Part shown: piece after piece, positions 55,866 to 64,000 of the stretch | Position numbering within the stretch: the stretch's first letter is position 1 | How the letters are laid out: each line of letters begins with the position of its first letter | Assembly: GCF_011752995.1 (NCBI RefSeq) | Contig: NZ_VWWL01000007.1 | Location: forward strand, 62,001 to 126,000 | Length of the DNA stretch: 64,000 nucleotides | Origin: Burkholderia sp. Ax-1724 | Lineage (GTDB): Bacteria > Pseudomonadota > Gammaproteobacteria > Burkholderiales > Burkholderiaceae | Direction of reading: 5' to 3' | Translations under genes and position numbers: made by a program | Notes under the pieces: model-generated | Databases searched by the model: none | What the model was told of the DNA's origin: nothing | Seen by the model: only the letters and a program-made list of their open reading frames with translations

Positions 55866-55894
55866 AACGCCCCGCCGAATTCTGGCGGGGCGTT
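55866..55894 (-). terminator. terminator of the sigma-like gene
   Basis: AACGCCCCGCC and GGCGGGGCGTT form an 11-bp stem with a seven-base loop. On the minus strand it ends in TTTTCGTTT, 11 bases past the stop at 55905. It also separates the integrase from that gene. Confidence 0.82.
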
Positions 55895-55904
55895 GCGCGC
55901 GGCG

Positions 55905-56564
55905 CTATCTGCGCCGTCGCGGCGAGGGCTTGGCCGGAGGCGGCGAGCCGGCTTCGTCGTCATCGCCCTTCGCTTTCGGCTTGGGCTTCGCAGGAGCGGC
56001 AGGGGCGATGCCTTCCGCCAACCCAACGGCGCGAAGGCGAGCCATCACGCGCTGCCTGGCGAGCTCGTAATCGCGTGGCGCAAGCCGCAAAGCCGCGCGA
56101 ATTTCGGCCGGCGTTTCGCCGTCGAGCAAGGCGTCGAGCACCGCGCGGTCGAGATCGCTCCCGAGGGAGAGGCGAGCGCGAAGCGCCGCGCGCGCCGCGA
56201 GCCGGAGCTCCTCCGCGGCGATTGCCGCTTGCTCCGGCGTCGGGCCGGGGCATCGCCAGCCGCCAGCCGTGTCGCAATGGTCGAACGAGGACGAGAGCCC
56301 CAGTTCGTGCCTGTGCAGCTTGCGCTCGCTGTGCGCGATGCTGTCCATCACCCGATAGACATAGAAGTCGAACCGGATGCGGAGCGGCCATTTGCGCCTG
56401 CCGTCGAGCATGCGCAAGAGCGCCTCTTGCAGGAGATCGCAGCCGCCGTCGGACCCCATGGCTTCCGAGAGCCTGTCTCCCGCGAAGCGGAGGCCTTTGC
56501 GCTGTCTCGGGGTGAGTTGTTTGAATGCATCGATGATTTGTTGTGTTGTCGCGTGAGTAGTCAT
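55905..56564 (-). CDS. sigma-70-like regulatory protein
   Basis: This 219-residue protein resembles region 2 of sigma-70 factors near residues 12-80 (DLLQEALLRMLDGRRKWP, FDFYVYRVMDSIAHSERK), followed by a C-terminal region with sigma-4-like helices (LDRAVLDALLDGETPAEIRAALRLAPRDY). The tail is Lys/Pro/Arg-rich. It may direct RNA polymerase to element promoters. Start 56564 is divergent from the coupling protein gene. The frame remains open for hundreds of codons upstream, but that is antisense to the coupling protein. Confidence 0.65.
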   Translation of the reverse strand: MTTHATTQQIIDAFKQLTPRQRKGLRFAGDRLSEAMGSDGGCDLLQEALLRMLDGRRKWPLRIRFDFYVYRVMDSIAHSERKLHRHELGLSSSFDHCDTAGGWRCPGPTPEQAAIAAEELRLAARAALRARLSLGSDLDRAVLDALLDGETPAEIRAALRLAPRDYELARQRVMARLRAVGLAEGIAPAAPAKPKPKAKGDDDEAGSPPPAKPSPRRRR

Positions 56565-56754
56565 ACGCCTCCTGGGTCGACTTGGGTGAGTGCCTTCCGC
56601 GACGCGGAAAGCTGACCCTAAATCCGCCGATTGGGGTTTTCCCAGGTTTGTCCAGACGAACGGCATGGTTGCCGTCCGTCGACATTCGTCGCCGACGCCC
56701 CGGATTGCGGCGCGATTGGAGGATTTGGAGGCTTTCGAGGCATGGGAGCCGCGC

Positions 56755-58770
56755 ATGGGACAAGGGCCTAGACACGGGGCGGGCGCGAACGCGCCAAGCG
56801 TCAAACGAACGGATTGGGCGGCTTGGTTGAGGTTGGCCGCGGTGGAGGGGGCCGCGGTCGGGGCGCTCGCGCTGGCGGCGTTGTGGAGGGACTTGCCAGG
56901 GCTGCCGGCGCCCTCGGGCTCGCTGGGCGCGCACGCGCTCTGTTGGGCCAAGCTGGCGGCCAACCAGCTTCCCCCTGGCTTGTTCGCGGACGGCGCGAGG
57001 GCTTGCGCCGCGCGTTGGAGCGGACTCGCGCCGACGGGGCGCCTCGCGGTCGAGTGGCGTGTCGTTGTCGCCGCGCTCGCGGCGTGCGCGCCCGCCGCGC
57101 TGACGGCTCGCCGCGGCTTGGCCCCGCGCGACGGCCTTGCGTTCCTTCGCGGCCCGTCCCGGCATGAGCGCCGGGCAGCGGCGAGCAAACTGCGGGCGAA
57201 GGTCGCGGCGCAGGCCAAACGCCAGCCAGACCATCCGATCGCGCCCGGCGTGCCGTGGCCGGCGGACAGGTGGACGCGCCACACGCTGATCGTTGGCGGC
57301 GTCGGCTCGGGCAAGTCGACGTTTCTTCGGCCATTGCTCAGGCGCGTCGTCGAGTCGGGCGACCAAGCGCTGATCTTCGACCCGAAGGGGGAGTTCACGG
57401 AGGCTTTCGTCCGGCCCGCCATCCTGGCTCCTTGGGACGCTCGCTCGCTGGCGTGGGACCTCGCGCGCGACCTGCGCAACCTGCAGGACATGCGCCGTTT
57501 CGCCGCCGCGATGATCCGCGAAAGCTCAGACCCGATGTGGGCGAACGCTGCTCGCCAACTGCTTGTCGGCTTGCTGGTTTATCTGCGGGCGACGCGAGGG
57601 CGCGAATGGGGATGGGCGCATCTCGCCCGGCTGCTTTTCCTCTCGCAGCCTGAGCTTCTGGCGATCATGAGGCGCTGGCATCCCGAAGCCGTGCGCGCGG
57701 TCGAGAAGGCGTCGATCACGACGCAAGGGATTCTCATTAACTTGGCGTCGTTTTGCGCGCCGATTGTCGACCTCGCGAGCGCTTGGGGCGCGACGCCTCC
57801 GGAGCGCCGGATCAGCTTTCGGCGATGGGCCGATGGCAAGTCGCGCTGGCGGCAAATCATTGTCCAGGGGCACGGCAGCTATGCCGACCTCACGAAAAGC
57901 TACGTTGAGGCTGTCGTGGGAACCGTCGCGGCGCGAGTGAACAGCGTGGAGATGCGCGACGACCCGTCGCGCAAGCTCTGGTTCATCGCGGATGAGCTGC
58001 CACAAGCCGGGAAGATTCCGATTCGCGCGCTGTTCGAGGTCGGCCGCTCGCGCGGAGTGCGCTGCGTTGTCGCTTGCCAAGATTTTGCTCAGTTGGAAGA
58101 GGTCCACGGTCTGCTGCTCGTGCGCGCGTTGACGTCGATGTGCGGGACTCTGGTCGTCGGGCAGATGTCCCCTGGCGAGACAGCCGAGCAACTCTGCAAA
58201 AACCTCGGCTCGCGCGAACACGAGCGAAGGAATGTGTCGGTCTCGATCGACAGCGCAAAGCGCTCCGAGACGGTTTCGTTCTCTCGCGAAAGTGTTCCGC
58301 TTTACTCGCCCTCGGAGCTTGCGTCGCGGCTCGGTCCGACGCGGGATGGCAAAGGCGTCAAGCTCCTTGTTGTCGCTGACGGCGACGCGCACGAGCTTTT
58401 CTATCCGATCGTCCGACTTCGCCGCGCGCGGCGGGCTCATGCCCCTGCGCCTTGGACGCTCGGGATCGGCGTCGCGCCCGCGAAGCCGGCGAGCGCGCCG
58501 AGCGAGCCGGACATGGCGAAAGCGTCTGATACCGAGGCAAATGCGCCTCGCGCCGCGCCGCCAAGCGCCGCCCGCGCCATGAGCGCGCCGGCAGAACTTG
58601 GCGCCTCTTCCGCGACCGGCGGACAAGCCGCGATGGATCCAACGATCGCCAACCTGCTTGCGACCGATTTTCCTGAGCTTGGCGAAAACGGAGGCGGCGA
58701 CAAAAGCGGAGACGAGGGCGACGGCGACGATGGCGGCTCGGCGAATGCCAAGGCGCAGCCGTCGCGCTGA
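56755..58770 (+). CDS. type IV coupling protein, TraD/VirD4-like
   Basis: This 671-residue protein has two N-terminal hydrophobic segments (AAVEGAAVGALALAALW and WRVVVAALAACAPAALTA), then a P-loop GGVGSGKSTF, FDPKGEF, and Walker B LWFIADELPQ with QDFAQLEE after. This is the VirD4/TraD coupling ATPase that brings the relaxase-DNA complex to the secretion channel. The tail is Ala/Gly/Asp-rich and acidic, as in TraD tails that contact relaxosomes. GGGAG upstream supports the ATG at 56755 over an earlier one at 56590. Confidence 0.87.
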   Translation: MGQGPRHGAGANAPSVKRTDWAAWLRLAAVEGAAVGALALAALWRDLPGLPAPSGSLGAHALCWAKLAANQLPPGLFADGARACAARWSGLAPTGRLAVEWRVVVAALAACAPAALTARRGLAPRDGLAFLRGPSRHERRAAASKLRAKVAAQAKRQPDHPIAPGVPWPADRWTRHTLIVGGVGSGKSTFLRPLLRRVVESGDQALIFDPKGEFTEAFVRPAILAPWDARSLAWDLARDLRNLQDMRRFAAAMIRESSDPMWANAARQLLVGLLVYLRATRGREWGWAHLARLLFLSQPELLAIMRRWHPEAVRAVEKASITTQGILINLASFCAPIVDLASAWGATPPERRISFRRWADGKSRWRQIIVQGHGSYADLTKSYVEAVVGTVAARVNSVEMRDDPSRKLWFIADELPQAGKIPIRALFEVGRSRGVRCVVACQDFAQLEEVHGLLLVRALTSMCGTLVVGQMSPGETAEQLCKNLGSREHERRNVSVSIDSAKRSETVSFSRESVPLYSPSELASRLGPTRDGKGVKLLVVADGDAHELFYPIVRLRRARRAHAPAPWTLGIGVAPAKPASAPSEPDMAKASDTEANAPRAAPPSAARAMSAPAELGASSATGGQAAMDPTIANLLATDFPELGENGGGDKSGDEGDGDDGGSANAKAQPSR

Positions 58771-58826
58771 CGGGGGGCGGCCCAGCGCCGCAAGCGGTCC
58801 AAGAGAAATCATCACAAGGGGACGAC

Positions 58827-59150
58827 ATGAGAGCCACGAAGCGACGAAAAAGCAAACGGAAATTGAACGAGCAGAAGGCGCTCGCGCTTGGCGCGAGCAA
58901 ATCAGGGGATGTTCGCGAAGCGGCGGACCCCGATGGCGAATGGCTTCAAGCGAGCCTGAGGGAGGCGCGGGGCGAAGACGATCCGCGCGGCCTCGCGTGG
59001 ATCGAGGAAGTCCGAGAGGCTTGGTGGAGGCGCAAGTTGGCACGGCTGCCCCGCGCGGTTGTCGACGCGTTTCTTCGCGCGCGGCGCGCGCTCCTTCGCG
59101 TCGCGGCGCGGCTTGCGGCCGCTCGTCGGAGCTTGGCTCGCAAGGCTTGA
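58827..59150 (+). CDS. small basic protein of unknown function
   Basis: This 107-residue protein begins with a cluster of basic residues (RATKRRKSKRK) and ends in an Arg/Ala-rich helix. AAGGGGACG is before the start. It is 56 bases after the coupling protein gene in the same direction, so it is likely co-transcribed. The highly basic ends suggest nucleic-acid binding. No family is recognised. Confidence 0.5.
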   Translation: MRATKRRKSKRKLNEQKALALGASKSGDVREAADPDGEWLQASLREARGEDDPRGLAWIEEVREAWWRRKLARLPRAVVDAFLRARRALLRVAARLAAARRSLARKA

Positions 59151-59342
59151 CCCGCGACGCGTTTGGCCCGATCAAGGATGCCTGCTCTCGCCAGAAAAGG
59201 CGCGGTCGCGTGGCGGCGTGCCCGTCGAGCAAGGCGCTCGCGCGCAGCCGGCGGGTCGAGAGGTTGTCGACGTTCGGCGAGGCGGGGAGCAAATCGGAAA
59301 GCGAGGGTGTGCGGGGAAAACACAGCTTGGGGAGGCTGCGCA

Positions 59343-60167
59343 GTGAAGGGGCCGGCGATCGAACACTTGGAGCGGCTCGACGACGAGCTGCGTGAAGCCG
59401 CTCGCAAAGGGAGCGCGAAATCCATGCGCGATCTGCTCGCGCGCGGGGCTGGCGTCGCGTCGGTCGACGCGCACGGCTGGACGACGTTGATGTTGGCGAC
59501 CGCGTCGCGGAAGGTCGAGTGCGTGAAGCTGCTGCTGCCCGGCGTGGACCCAACCCGCCGGAGCCGAGACAGAGCAACCGCGTTGATGATCGCGTCGGGC
59601 ATGGGCTGGGCAGAGGGAGTCGAGCTGCTGTTGGCGGCCATTGAATCCAGGCCGGGCGGCAGCCGCCAGCGCCGGTTGGCCCCGACATTGCGAGACGATT
59701 GGGGGCGAACGCCGCTGATCTTGGCCGCGCAAACGGGAAGCGTCGAGTGCGTGCGACTGTTGTTGCCCACGTCCGAGCCGAACGCGATGGACAGTGATGG
59801 CCGGACGGCTTTGATGTGGGCCGCCAAAGAAGCGAACGCCGGGGCGGTCGAGTGCCTCAAAGCGCTCCTGCCGGCCTCCGATGCCGGGAAGAAGGATAGG
59901 CGTGGGAAAACGGCATTGCACTTGGCCGCGAGCGGTGGTTGGCCCGAGGCCGTGGAGCTTCTCGCTCCATTGTCTGATCCGCTGGCCGTCGACAAGGAGG
60001 GGAAGTCGGCCTTCGACTTGGCGTTGGAGCGCAGCGACGAAAACGCAGAGCCGATTCGCCAGGTGTTGCGCTGCGCGTTGGCCGAGAAGGAGGGCGGCGC
60101 GATCGGCGAGGCGTTGGGCGAGAGCGGCTCGGCGGCGTGCGGGTCGCTGCGTCCGCGAACTTTGTGA
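59343..60167 (+). CDS. ankyrin-repeat protein
   Basis: This 274-residue protein is mostly ankyrin repeats: at least five units of the type DxxGxTALMxAAxxGxxExVxLLL (DAHGWTTLMLATA, RDDWGRTPLILAAQTGSVECVRLLL, DSDGRTALMWAAKEA, DRRGKTALHLAASGGWPEAVELL). The GTG at 59343 follows GGGGAGG and opens the repeat-bearing frame; there is no signal peptide. Ankyrin proteins bind other proteins and are occasional cargo on bacterial elements. Its partner is unknown. Confidence 0.78.
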   Translation: MKGPAIEHLERLDDELREAARKGSAKSMRDLLARGAGVASVDAHGWTTLMLATASRKVECVKLLLPGVDPTRRSRDRATALMIASGMGWAEGVELLLAAIESRPGGSRQRRLAPTLRDDWGRTPLILAAQTGSVECVRLLLPTSEPNAMDSDGRTALMWAAKEANAGAVECLKALLPASDAGKKDRRGKTALHLAASGGWPEAVELLAPLSDPLAVDKEGKSAFDLALERSDENAEPIRQVLRCALAEKEGGAIGEALGESGSAACGSLRPRTL

Positions 60168-60237
60168 GCCTGGACGCAGAGTGGCTTGCTTGAAGCGCTC
60201 GCGCCACGAGCGCGGAACAACAGGTCGATTCGAGATT

Positions 60238-60259
60238 AAAAAAGGCCGCTTTCGCGGCC
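60238..60259 (-). terminator. terminator of the minus-strand 60307 gene
   Basis: On the minus strand, GGCCGC and GCGGCC form a six-base-pair stem with a GAAA loop followed by T residues (seven in a row at the 3' side). It lies 48 bases past the stop at 60307 and 71 bases past the ankyrin stop on the other strand. Confidence 0.85.
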
Positions 60260-60306
60260 AATCGGGCATGAGCCCGTCCGAGGCAATCGTGGCTGGTTTT
60301 GCTGAC

Positions 60307-60684
60307 TCAGGCCTGTCCGGCGGGTTTGATCAAATGCGAGAGCTTGCCACTGACAATAAAGATCGCGACGCAAATGTTCAGCACGAACTCTAAGAAGAAG
60401 CCCATTTTCATGCCCGCTGACGTCGGCCCATCGCAAAGTGCGGGAAGGAAGAAGCCGAACATGCACACAGCCGCCCCGACGAACACCCAAAAAAGATCTT
60501 TTGTGCGTTGCGCGCTTGCGGCGATGATTTTCATCACAAAAAAAATGACGATGAACAAGCCAATGATCGCGTTGATAAGCGGAATCAGCATGAACATCGA
60601 AAATCCAAGCACTCCGAAAAATTTTGCGAAGGCCAAGCCGCGCTTTTCTTGAACTTGCTCGCTGACGAGTTTTTGGTTTTGCAT
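60307..60684 (-). CDS. small polytopic membrane protein
   Basis: This 125-residue protein has four hydrophobic segments (FGVLGFSMFMLIPLINAII, IVIFFVMKIIAAS, LFWVFVGAAVCMFGFFLPAL, FVLNICVAIFIVSG), so it spans the membrane several times. The start at 60684 has GGAGCA upstream. It ends at a strong terminator. No family is recognised. It could be a T4SS-accessory or immunity-like membrane protein, but there is no direct evidence. Confidence 0.55.
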   Translation of the reverse strand: MQNQKLVSEQVQEKRGLAFAKFFGVLGFSMFMLIPLINAIIGLFIVIFFVMKIIAASAQRTKDLFWVFVGAAVCMFGFFLPALCDGPTSAGMKMGFFLEFVLNICVAIFIVSGKLSHLIKPAGQA

Positions 60685-60760
60685 ATTTGCTCCGATAAAA
60701 AAGCGCTGGCGCGCGCGATTTTCAGACACACCAGCGAAAGGGGACTATCTTTGAAGGAAT

Positions 60761-61390
60761 CTATTGAGGCTTGGAGAATTTGAGCAATTCGACGTGCGTT
60801 GGTGTCGGCGCGCCGTGCGAGGGTCGGTCAAAGTAGTCCATCTTGATCACTCGCCCAACCGATGGCGCATACCAGTCTGTCTCGCGGGCCGTGCCCTCGC
60901 CGCGATTGCCTTCTGTGCCTGACCAACTTGCGGTCATTTCGATCTTGAACGCGGCGAACACGCCGGCTGGCGTTTCGACTTGTTCGACGCCGACGACCTT
61001 GGCTTGGCGCTCGACGTCAGACGCCCAAGAGCCGGATCGATAGACGCTCGAAGACGACCAAGTCTTGCCGACCGACATCGGAAATTGAAGTTTTCCGTCG
61101 CTCGGTTCGAACGTGCCGGTGGCTGTTTTGACGTTGTTGCCGCCCGCGTCGAGAACGATCGATCCGCCATTGATCTCTGTGCGTCCGCCCTCCACGCGCG
61201 AGACGGTTTGCGCGAACGTTGAGTTTTTTGTCGATTCAAGATCGTTGGTGTAGCGGAAGGTCCATTGCTCGCCGACGATGTAGACGGGTGCATCAGCTTG
61301 CGCCGGCAGGGCGGGCTGCGTGACAGGCGCGGGTAAGCTCGCGGCTGACGCGGCGATCGCTGCGGAGGCCGCGATTGATGAAAGGTCCAT
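60761..61390 (-). CDS. protein of unknown function with a beta-rich domain
   Basis: This 209-residue protein has an Ala-rich N-terminus (SSIAASAAIAASAASLPAPV) and a beta-rich body: GEQWTFRYTNDLES, NGGSIVLDAGGNN, VGKTWSSSS, then TARETDWYAPSVGRVIKMDYFDRPS at the end. The wording recalls periplasmic DUF3108/TapB-like domains. The N-terminus is not a clear signal peptide and the start (61390) lacks a strong ribosome-binding site. It is downstream of a lipoprotein gene on the same strand. Confidence 0.5.
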   Translation of the reverse strand: MDLSSIAASAAIAASAASLPAPVTQPALPAQADAPVYIVGEQWTFRYTNDLESTKNSTFAQTVSRVEGGRTEINGGSIVLDAGGNNVKTATGTFEPSDGKLQFPMSVGKTWSSSSVYRSGSWASDVERQAKVVGVEQVETPAGVFAAFKIEMTASWSGTEGNRGEGTARETDWYAPSVGRVIKMDYFDRPSHGAPTPTHVELLKFSKPQ

Positions 61391-61480
61391 GATCGTTTTA
61401 GCGTTGGTTGGTCGCGAAGGTCGGCGCGGTGGCAACCGCGCGCTTCGACGGATAGATCAACAGGTTGGAGGGCGATCGCG

Positions 61481-61831
61481 TTAGCCCTTGTCCGCGTCGG
61501 CGGCGAGCCAGCCGTCCGAACCTTTGAGCATTCGGATACGAGCCGCGCCGACTTTCCCCTGGATGTCGCACACATAGGCCTTGTCGCCATCGGCCTTGCA
61601 GCCGATCAACTTCACGTCGGCGACGGCTTTCTTCTGCTCGGCCACTTGTTGGTCGACGAACGAGTTCTTGCCCGCGATTTGCTCCGCTTGTTGACGCCCC
61701 ACGTCGACCTGTTTTTCCAGTGCGGCGCGAACGTCGTCTTCGCTCGGCGAGCCGCTGCAAGCGGACAAAAGCGCCGACGTGGCGAGCGCGAGGACGACGG
61801 CAATTTTGTTTCGTTGAATTCTTTGGTTCAT
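61481..61831 (-). CDS. small lipoprotein
   Basis: This 116-residue protein begins with a signal peptide and lipobox (ALATSALLSACSGS, Cys at 25), so it is a lipoprotein. The mature part is short, with ERQVDVGRQQ-like charged helices, two more cysteines (LIGCKADG, YVCDIQG) and the end RMLKGSDGWLAADADKG. It starts eight bases after the CAP-domain lipoprotein stop, in the same direction, so both are co-transcribed. Confidence 0.6.
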   Translation of the reverse strand: MNQRIQRNKIAVVLALATSALLSACSGSPSEDDVRAALEKQVDVGRQQAEQIAGKNSFVDQQVAEQKKAVADVKLIGCKADGDKAYVCDIQGKVGAARIRMLKGSDGWLAADADKG

Positions 61832-61839
61832 GGAAGCTC

Positions 61840-62928
61840 TCAATTGAGGATGACGCGGGGGGGCGTGATTTGCTCGAACGCGCGAGCGCCGCTAGCGCTC
61901 TGCGTGCTGGCGGATGTCGGCGCGCCGATAGGCGTGTTGTCTGTCGCTGCGGTCGTGAATTGCCAGCTCACGGAGAACGAGGTCGCGGCAAGCGAGGTGT
62001 TCGTCAGCGTGCCCGAGACTTTGGCCGTGTAGGTCGTGCTCTTGGCAAGCCTCGCGGTCGGCACGCACATGGCCTCGCGCGTCGCGTCGGAGTTGTTCGA
62101 GCTGTCTGTCTCAATGCACGGCACGTTCGCGCCCGAGGCATCCGTGATCGTGAACGACACGTTCGAGAACGCCGCGTTGTCGCCGCCCGTGAGCGTCACC
62201 GGGTAGCCGACCACCGTGCTTTCCAACGCCGGCTGCGCCGCGACCGGGTTCGGGCTTTCGTTCGCGAACCACCCCGTGTTCACGCCCGTCATGCCGCTAT
62301 ACGGCCAGGCGACCAGTTGGTTATCCGCGATGACCTGCTTATAGTCGGCGAAGTCGACCGTGAGGGTCGAGAGCTGGGCCGAGCTCGTCGCGTTCGCGAC
62401 ACCCGCTCCCGCATGGACCGAGTCGAACAACATCACAGCGCGATGGAAGGGCGCGTCGAAAAGTGCTTCGATCGCTTCCGTCGAGCTTGCGAAGGGGCCG
62501 GAGAAGCCAGCGGTGACTTCGCCGACCGAGCTGGTCGAGTAATACAAGTTCACGCGGTCGCTGGGCGTCGCGCCCGTGTAGCCAGTCTGACCAGAAGTCT
62601 CGACGTGTCCCACCGTGTTGTTGTCTTGCTCCCAGAGCGAGTGGTTGGCCGCCGCTTGCGCGACGCCCGATTGCGACGTCAGCGCGGCAAGGCCGACCTG
62701 TGCGCGCATGTTGTTGATGTAGCCGAGCGCGTCGGTCGCGGTGTCGCCGGTGGCGGAGAAAACGCCAGAGGCCGAAGCGCCCGGAGCCGAAAGGAGCGCG
62801 ACAGTCGACGCGTTCGTGGAGCTGCCTGAGCCGGCCCCCGTCGACGCGTTGCCGCCCGGCGAGCCACCCCCGCCGCCGCAGGCGGCAAGACCCCCCGCGG
62901 CCAGGGCCGCGATGATTGTTCTCTTCAT
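61840..62928 (-). CDS. CAP-domain lipoprotein
   Basis: This 362-residue protein has a lipobox (AALAAGGLAACGGG, Cys17), a Gly/Ser linker, and a CAP/SCP domain at about 65-215: YINNMRAQVGLAALTSQSGVAQAAANHSLW, VGHVETSG and FDAPFHRAVML hold the His and Glu residues of that fold. The C-terminal part is an Ig-like beta domain (FSNVSFTITDASG, TTYTAKVSGTL). CAP proteins act in cell-surface or peptidoglycan-related roles. Its gene diverges from the XRE regulator. Confidence 0.75.
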   Translation of the reverse strand: MKRTIIAALAAGGLAACGGGGGSPGGNASTGAGSGSSTNASTVALLSAPGASASGVFSATGDTATDALGYINNMRAQVGLAALTSQSGVAQAAANHSLWEQDNNTVGHVETSGQTGYTGATPSDRVNLYYSTSSVGEVTAGFSGPFASSTEAIEALFDAPFHRAVMLFDSVHAGAGVANATSSAQLSTLTVDFADYKQVIADNQLVAWPYSGMTGVNTGWFANESPNPVAAQPALESTVVGYPVTLTGGDNAAFSNVSFTITDASGANVPCIETDSSNNSDATREAMCVPTARLAKSTTYTAKVSGTLTNTSLAATSFSVSWQFTTAATDNTPIGAPTSASTQSASGARAFEQITPPRVILN

Positions 62929-63092
62929 GTTGTTCTCGCTAATCGTTGCTCAAAACGGCCGACGCGAGCGTCCGCCAGCCTTAAATTGATCCAAGGCGTC
63001 TATATCGTAACTCCAGACGTCAATTTATGAACGTCCCGCGTAGCGAGAATGACGCGAAACGTCGTTTTTTTGCAGCAAGCGGGGAGGAAGCC

Positions 63093-63551
63093 ATGAAAGG
63101 CGAGGGCGTCGGCGAAGAACTCGCCAAAAGAGTGGGGGCGGCCATTGCCGCCCAAAGAAAGGCTGCGGGATACACCCAGGCGCGCGTCGGCGACCTGCTG
63201 GGTCTCGAAAAAGAGACGGTCTCGCGCATAGAGACGGGCAGCATCGCCCCGACGTTGTTCAGGCTCGGGCAATTCGCCGAGCTGTTTCATTGCCCCATTT
63301 CCGCGCTCTTCGGGGAATACCGGGGAAAATCAGGCGAAGACGGCGCGGAAATCGCCGAGCTGATCGCCGATTTGTCGCCGGAGGCGCGCCGGTCGGCGCT
63401 CAGGATGCTGTCGGAGTTCGCGGCGATTGCCCGCGAGCGCGAAGATTTGCGCGAACAGGTGGAAAGGCTGCGCGCGGAGCTTGAACATCGCGTTTTGTCC
63501 GAATCTCTGCCGTCAGCGCCGGCCAAGACGCGGCAACGCTCGAAGCTTTGA
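63093..63551 (+). CDS. XRE-family HTH regulator
   Basis: This 152-residue protein has an N-terminal XRE/Cro HTH (about 8-65: AKRVGAAIAAQRKAAGYTQARVGDLLGLEKETVSRIETG) and a charged C-terminal helix (EREDLREQVERLRAELEHR) for dimerisation. The ATG at 63093 follows GGGGAGG with ideal spacing, so I prefer it over 63027. It is divergent from the CAP lipoprotein operon and has a TTGACGT motif in its promoter region. It likely controls element genes. Confidence 0.8.
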   Translation: MKGEGVGEELAKRVGAAIAAQRKAAGYTQARVGDLLGLEKETVSRIETGSIAPTLFRLGQFAELFHCPISALFGEYRGKSGEDGAEIAELIADLSPEARRSALRMLSEFAAIAREREDLREQVERLRAELEHRVLSESLPSAPAKTRQRSKL

Positions 63552-63865
63552 CGCGGGAGCGCTCCCCGGAGTCAAAAGCGGCTTTCCATGATTGCGGGCG
63601 CAGAAGCGTCGCCCACAACCATTCGCCATTCTCCGCAGCGGTCACGCGTCAAGGGTGTGCTGCGCCGAGCGCTCGCGCTCGCCCTTGACCCGGGAATCGA
63701 TGAAGGTTGGCCAGCAGCAACAAAGCGAATCCGAGCGCGTGTTGGCGGTCTCGACACGACGACGGTTCGGGCGCCTTCAAAATTTCCGTTGACGTTTTCG
63801 AGAATTTGCACAAAAATCCGGTTGACGTTCTTCCCGATATGCACATTCAAGAAACGGCGCCTAAA
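63552..63865. other. upstream region with paired direct repeats
   Basis: This 314-base gap contains two direct repeats, 33 bases apart start to start, each TTGACGTT(n10)TGCAC (63789-63811 and 63822-63844), just upstream of the gene at the right edge. The same TTGACGT core, inverted, lies at 63018-63024 in the XRE promoter region. Overlapping short frames on both strands are not convincing genes. Confidence 0.5.
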
Positions 63866-64000
63866 TGTCCCTTCCTCTTCCCGAAGCGTTTCACCCGGCG
63901 CTGAGCGCCGATCGTTTGTCTGTCATTGCGTCCATTCTCATCGCTGAGCACTTCTCGACCGCCACGGCGCTGCAAAGTGATTACGACGACGGCTACACGC
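63866..64000 (+). CDS. start of a gene cut by the window edge
   Basis: An ATG opens a frame of 45 codons to the window end: MSLPLPEAFHPALSADRLS, then an amphipathic helix and a YDDGY segment. I do not recognise the family. No strong ribosome-binding site is visible, and the upstream repeats may be its operators. Confidence 0.5.

Noticed and set aside
56565..57491. upstream extension of the sigma-like frame
   Set aside because: It is antisense to the coupling protein; the frame becomes protein-like only from the ATG at 56564.
57526..59688. 720-codon minus-strand open frame
   Set aside because: It is antisense to the coupling protein and small downstream genes; Arg/Ser-rich without domains.
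63572..63850. minus-strand 92-codon frame near the right edge
   Set aside because: It reads through the direct repeats and lacks a ribosome-binding site or family pattern.

Overview
The window looks like chromosome from a high-GC betaproteobacterium of the Burkholderia/Paraburkholderia type, carrying a large integrated mobile element at its right side. This rests on gene families and neighbourhoods recognised by eye (glpR, ggt, rhlE, hlyIII-like, copCD, a dgo cluster, a guanidine/urea carboxylase cluster); no search was run. I see no rRNA, no complete tRNA and no CRISPR array.

Bases 1-15.5 kb are ordinary chromosome: a small conserved protein, GlpR, a gamma-glutamyltransferase with an MHS-family transporter, a ferritin-like protein, an FMN-binding split-barrel protein, RhlE, a hemolysin III-like membrane protein, two exported multiheme cytochromes c, CopC/CopD, and a divergent LysR/aldo-keto reductase pair next to the stump of a lost MFS transporter. 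Bases 15.6-22.5 kb hold two small proteins, a D-galactonate cluster (ACS-family transporter, DgoD, divergent GntR regulator), and a 14-helix multidrug exporter with a divergent MarR repressor and a perfect 24-bp palindrome between them.

Bases 22.7-32.8 kb form one minus-strand operon preceded by a clear guanidine-I (ykkC) riboswitch. The order is riboswitch, ABC substrate-binding protein, permease, ATPase, two DUF1989 proteins, a biotin-dependent 'urea' carboxylase, and allophanate hydrolase. This is a guanidine import and nitrogen-assimilation pathway: guanidine is carboxylated, deiminated to allophanate and hydrolysed to ammonia and CO2. A seven-copy 13-bp tandem repeat lies between the binding protein and permease genes.

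Bases 33.2-35.6 kb are an orphan type VI secretion cargo set (PAAR tip, VRR-NUC nuclease toxin, DUF3396 immunity protein). Bases 35.6-37.8 kb hold a tautomerase fragment and a divergent SDR/AraC pair.

From about 38.64 kb to the right edge the window looks like an integrative element. Its left end may be a short tRNA-3'-end-like sequence next to a strong terminator. The element carries a PemK-like toxin candidate, a Panacea-domain (SocA/DUF4065) toxin-antitoxin pair, and a probable defence cassette (fused nuclease/N6-adenine methylase, PHP-AAA ATPase of the TrlF type, HNH-like protein, small unknown protein). It then carries transfer functions: a relaxosome-like protein, a MobF relaxase broken exactly at its histidine motif, an excisionase-like HTH protein, a tyrosine integrase, a sigma-like protein and a TraD/VirD4 coupling protein. 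Cargo of unknown role follows: an ankyrin-repeat protein, membrane and lipoproteins, a CAP-domain lipoprotein and an XRE regulator. No mating-pore genes are visible, and the right end lies outside the window.
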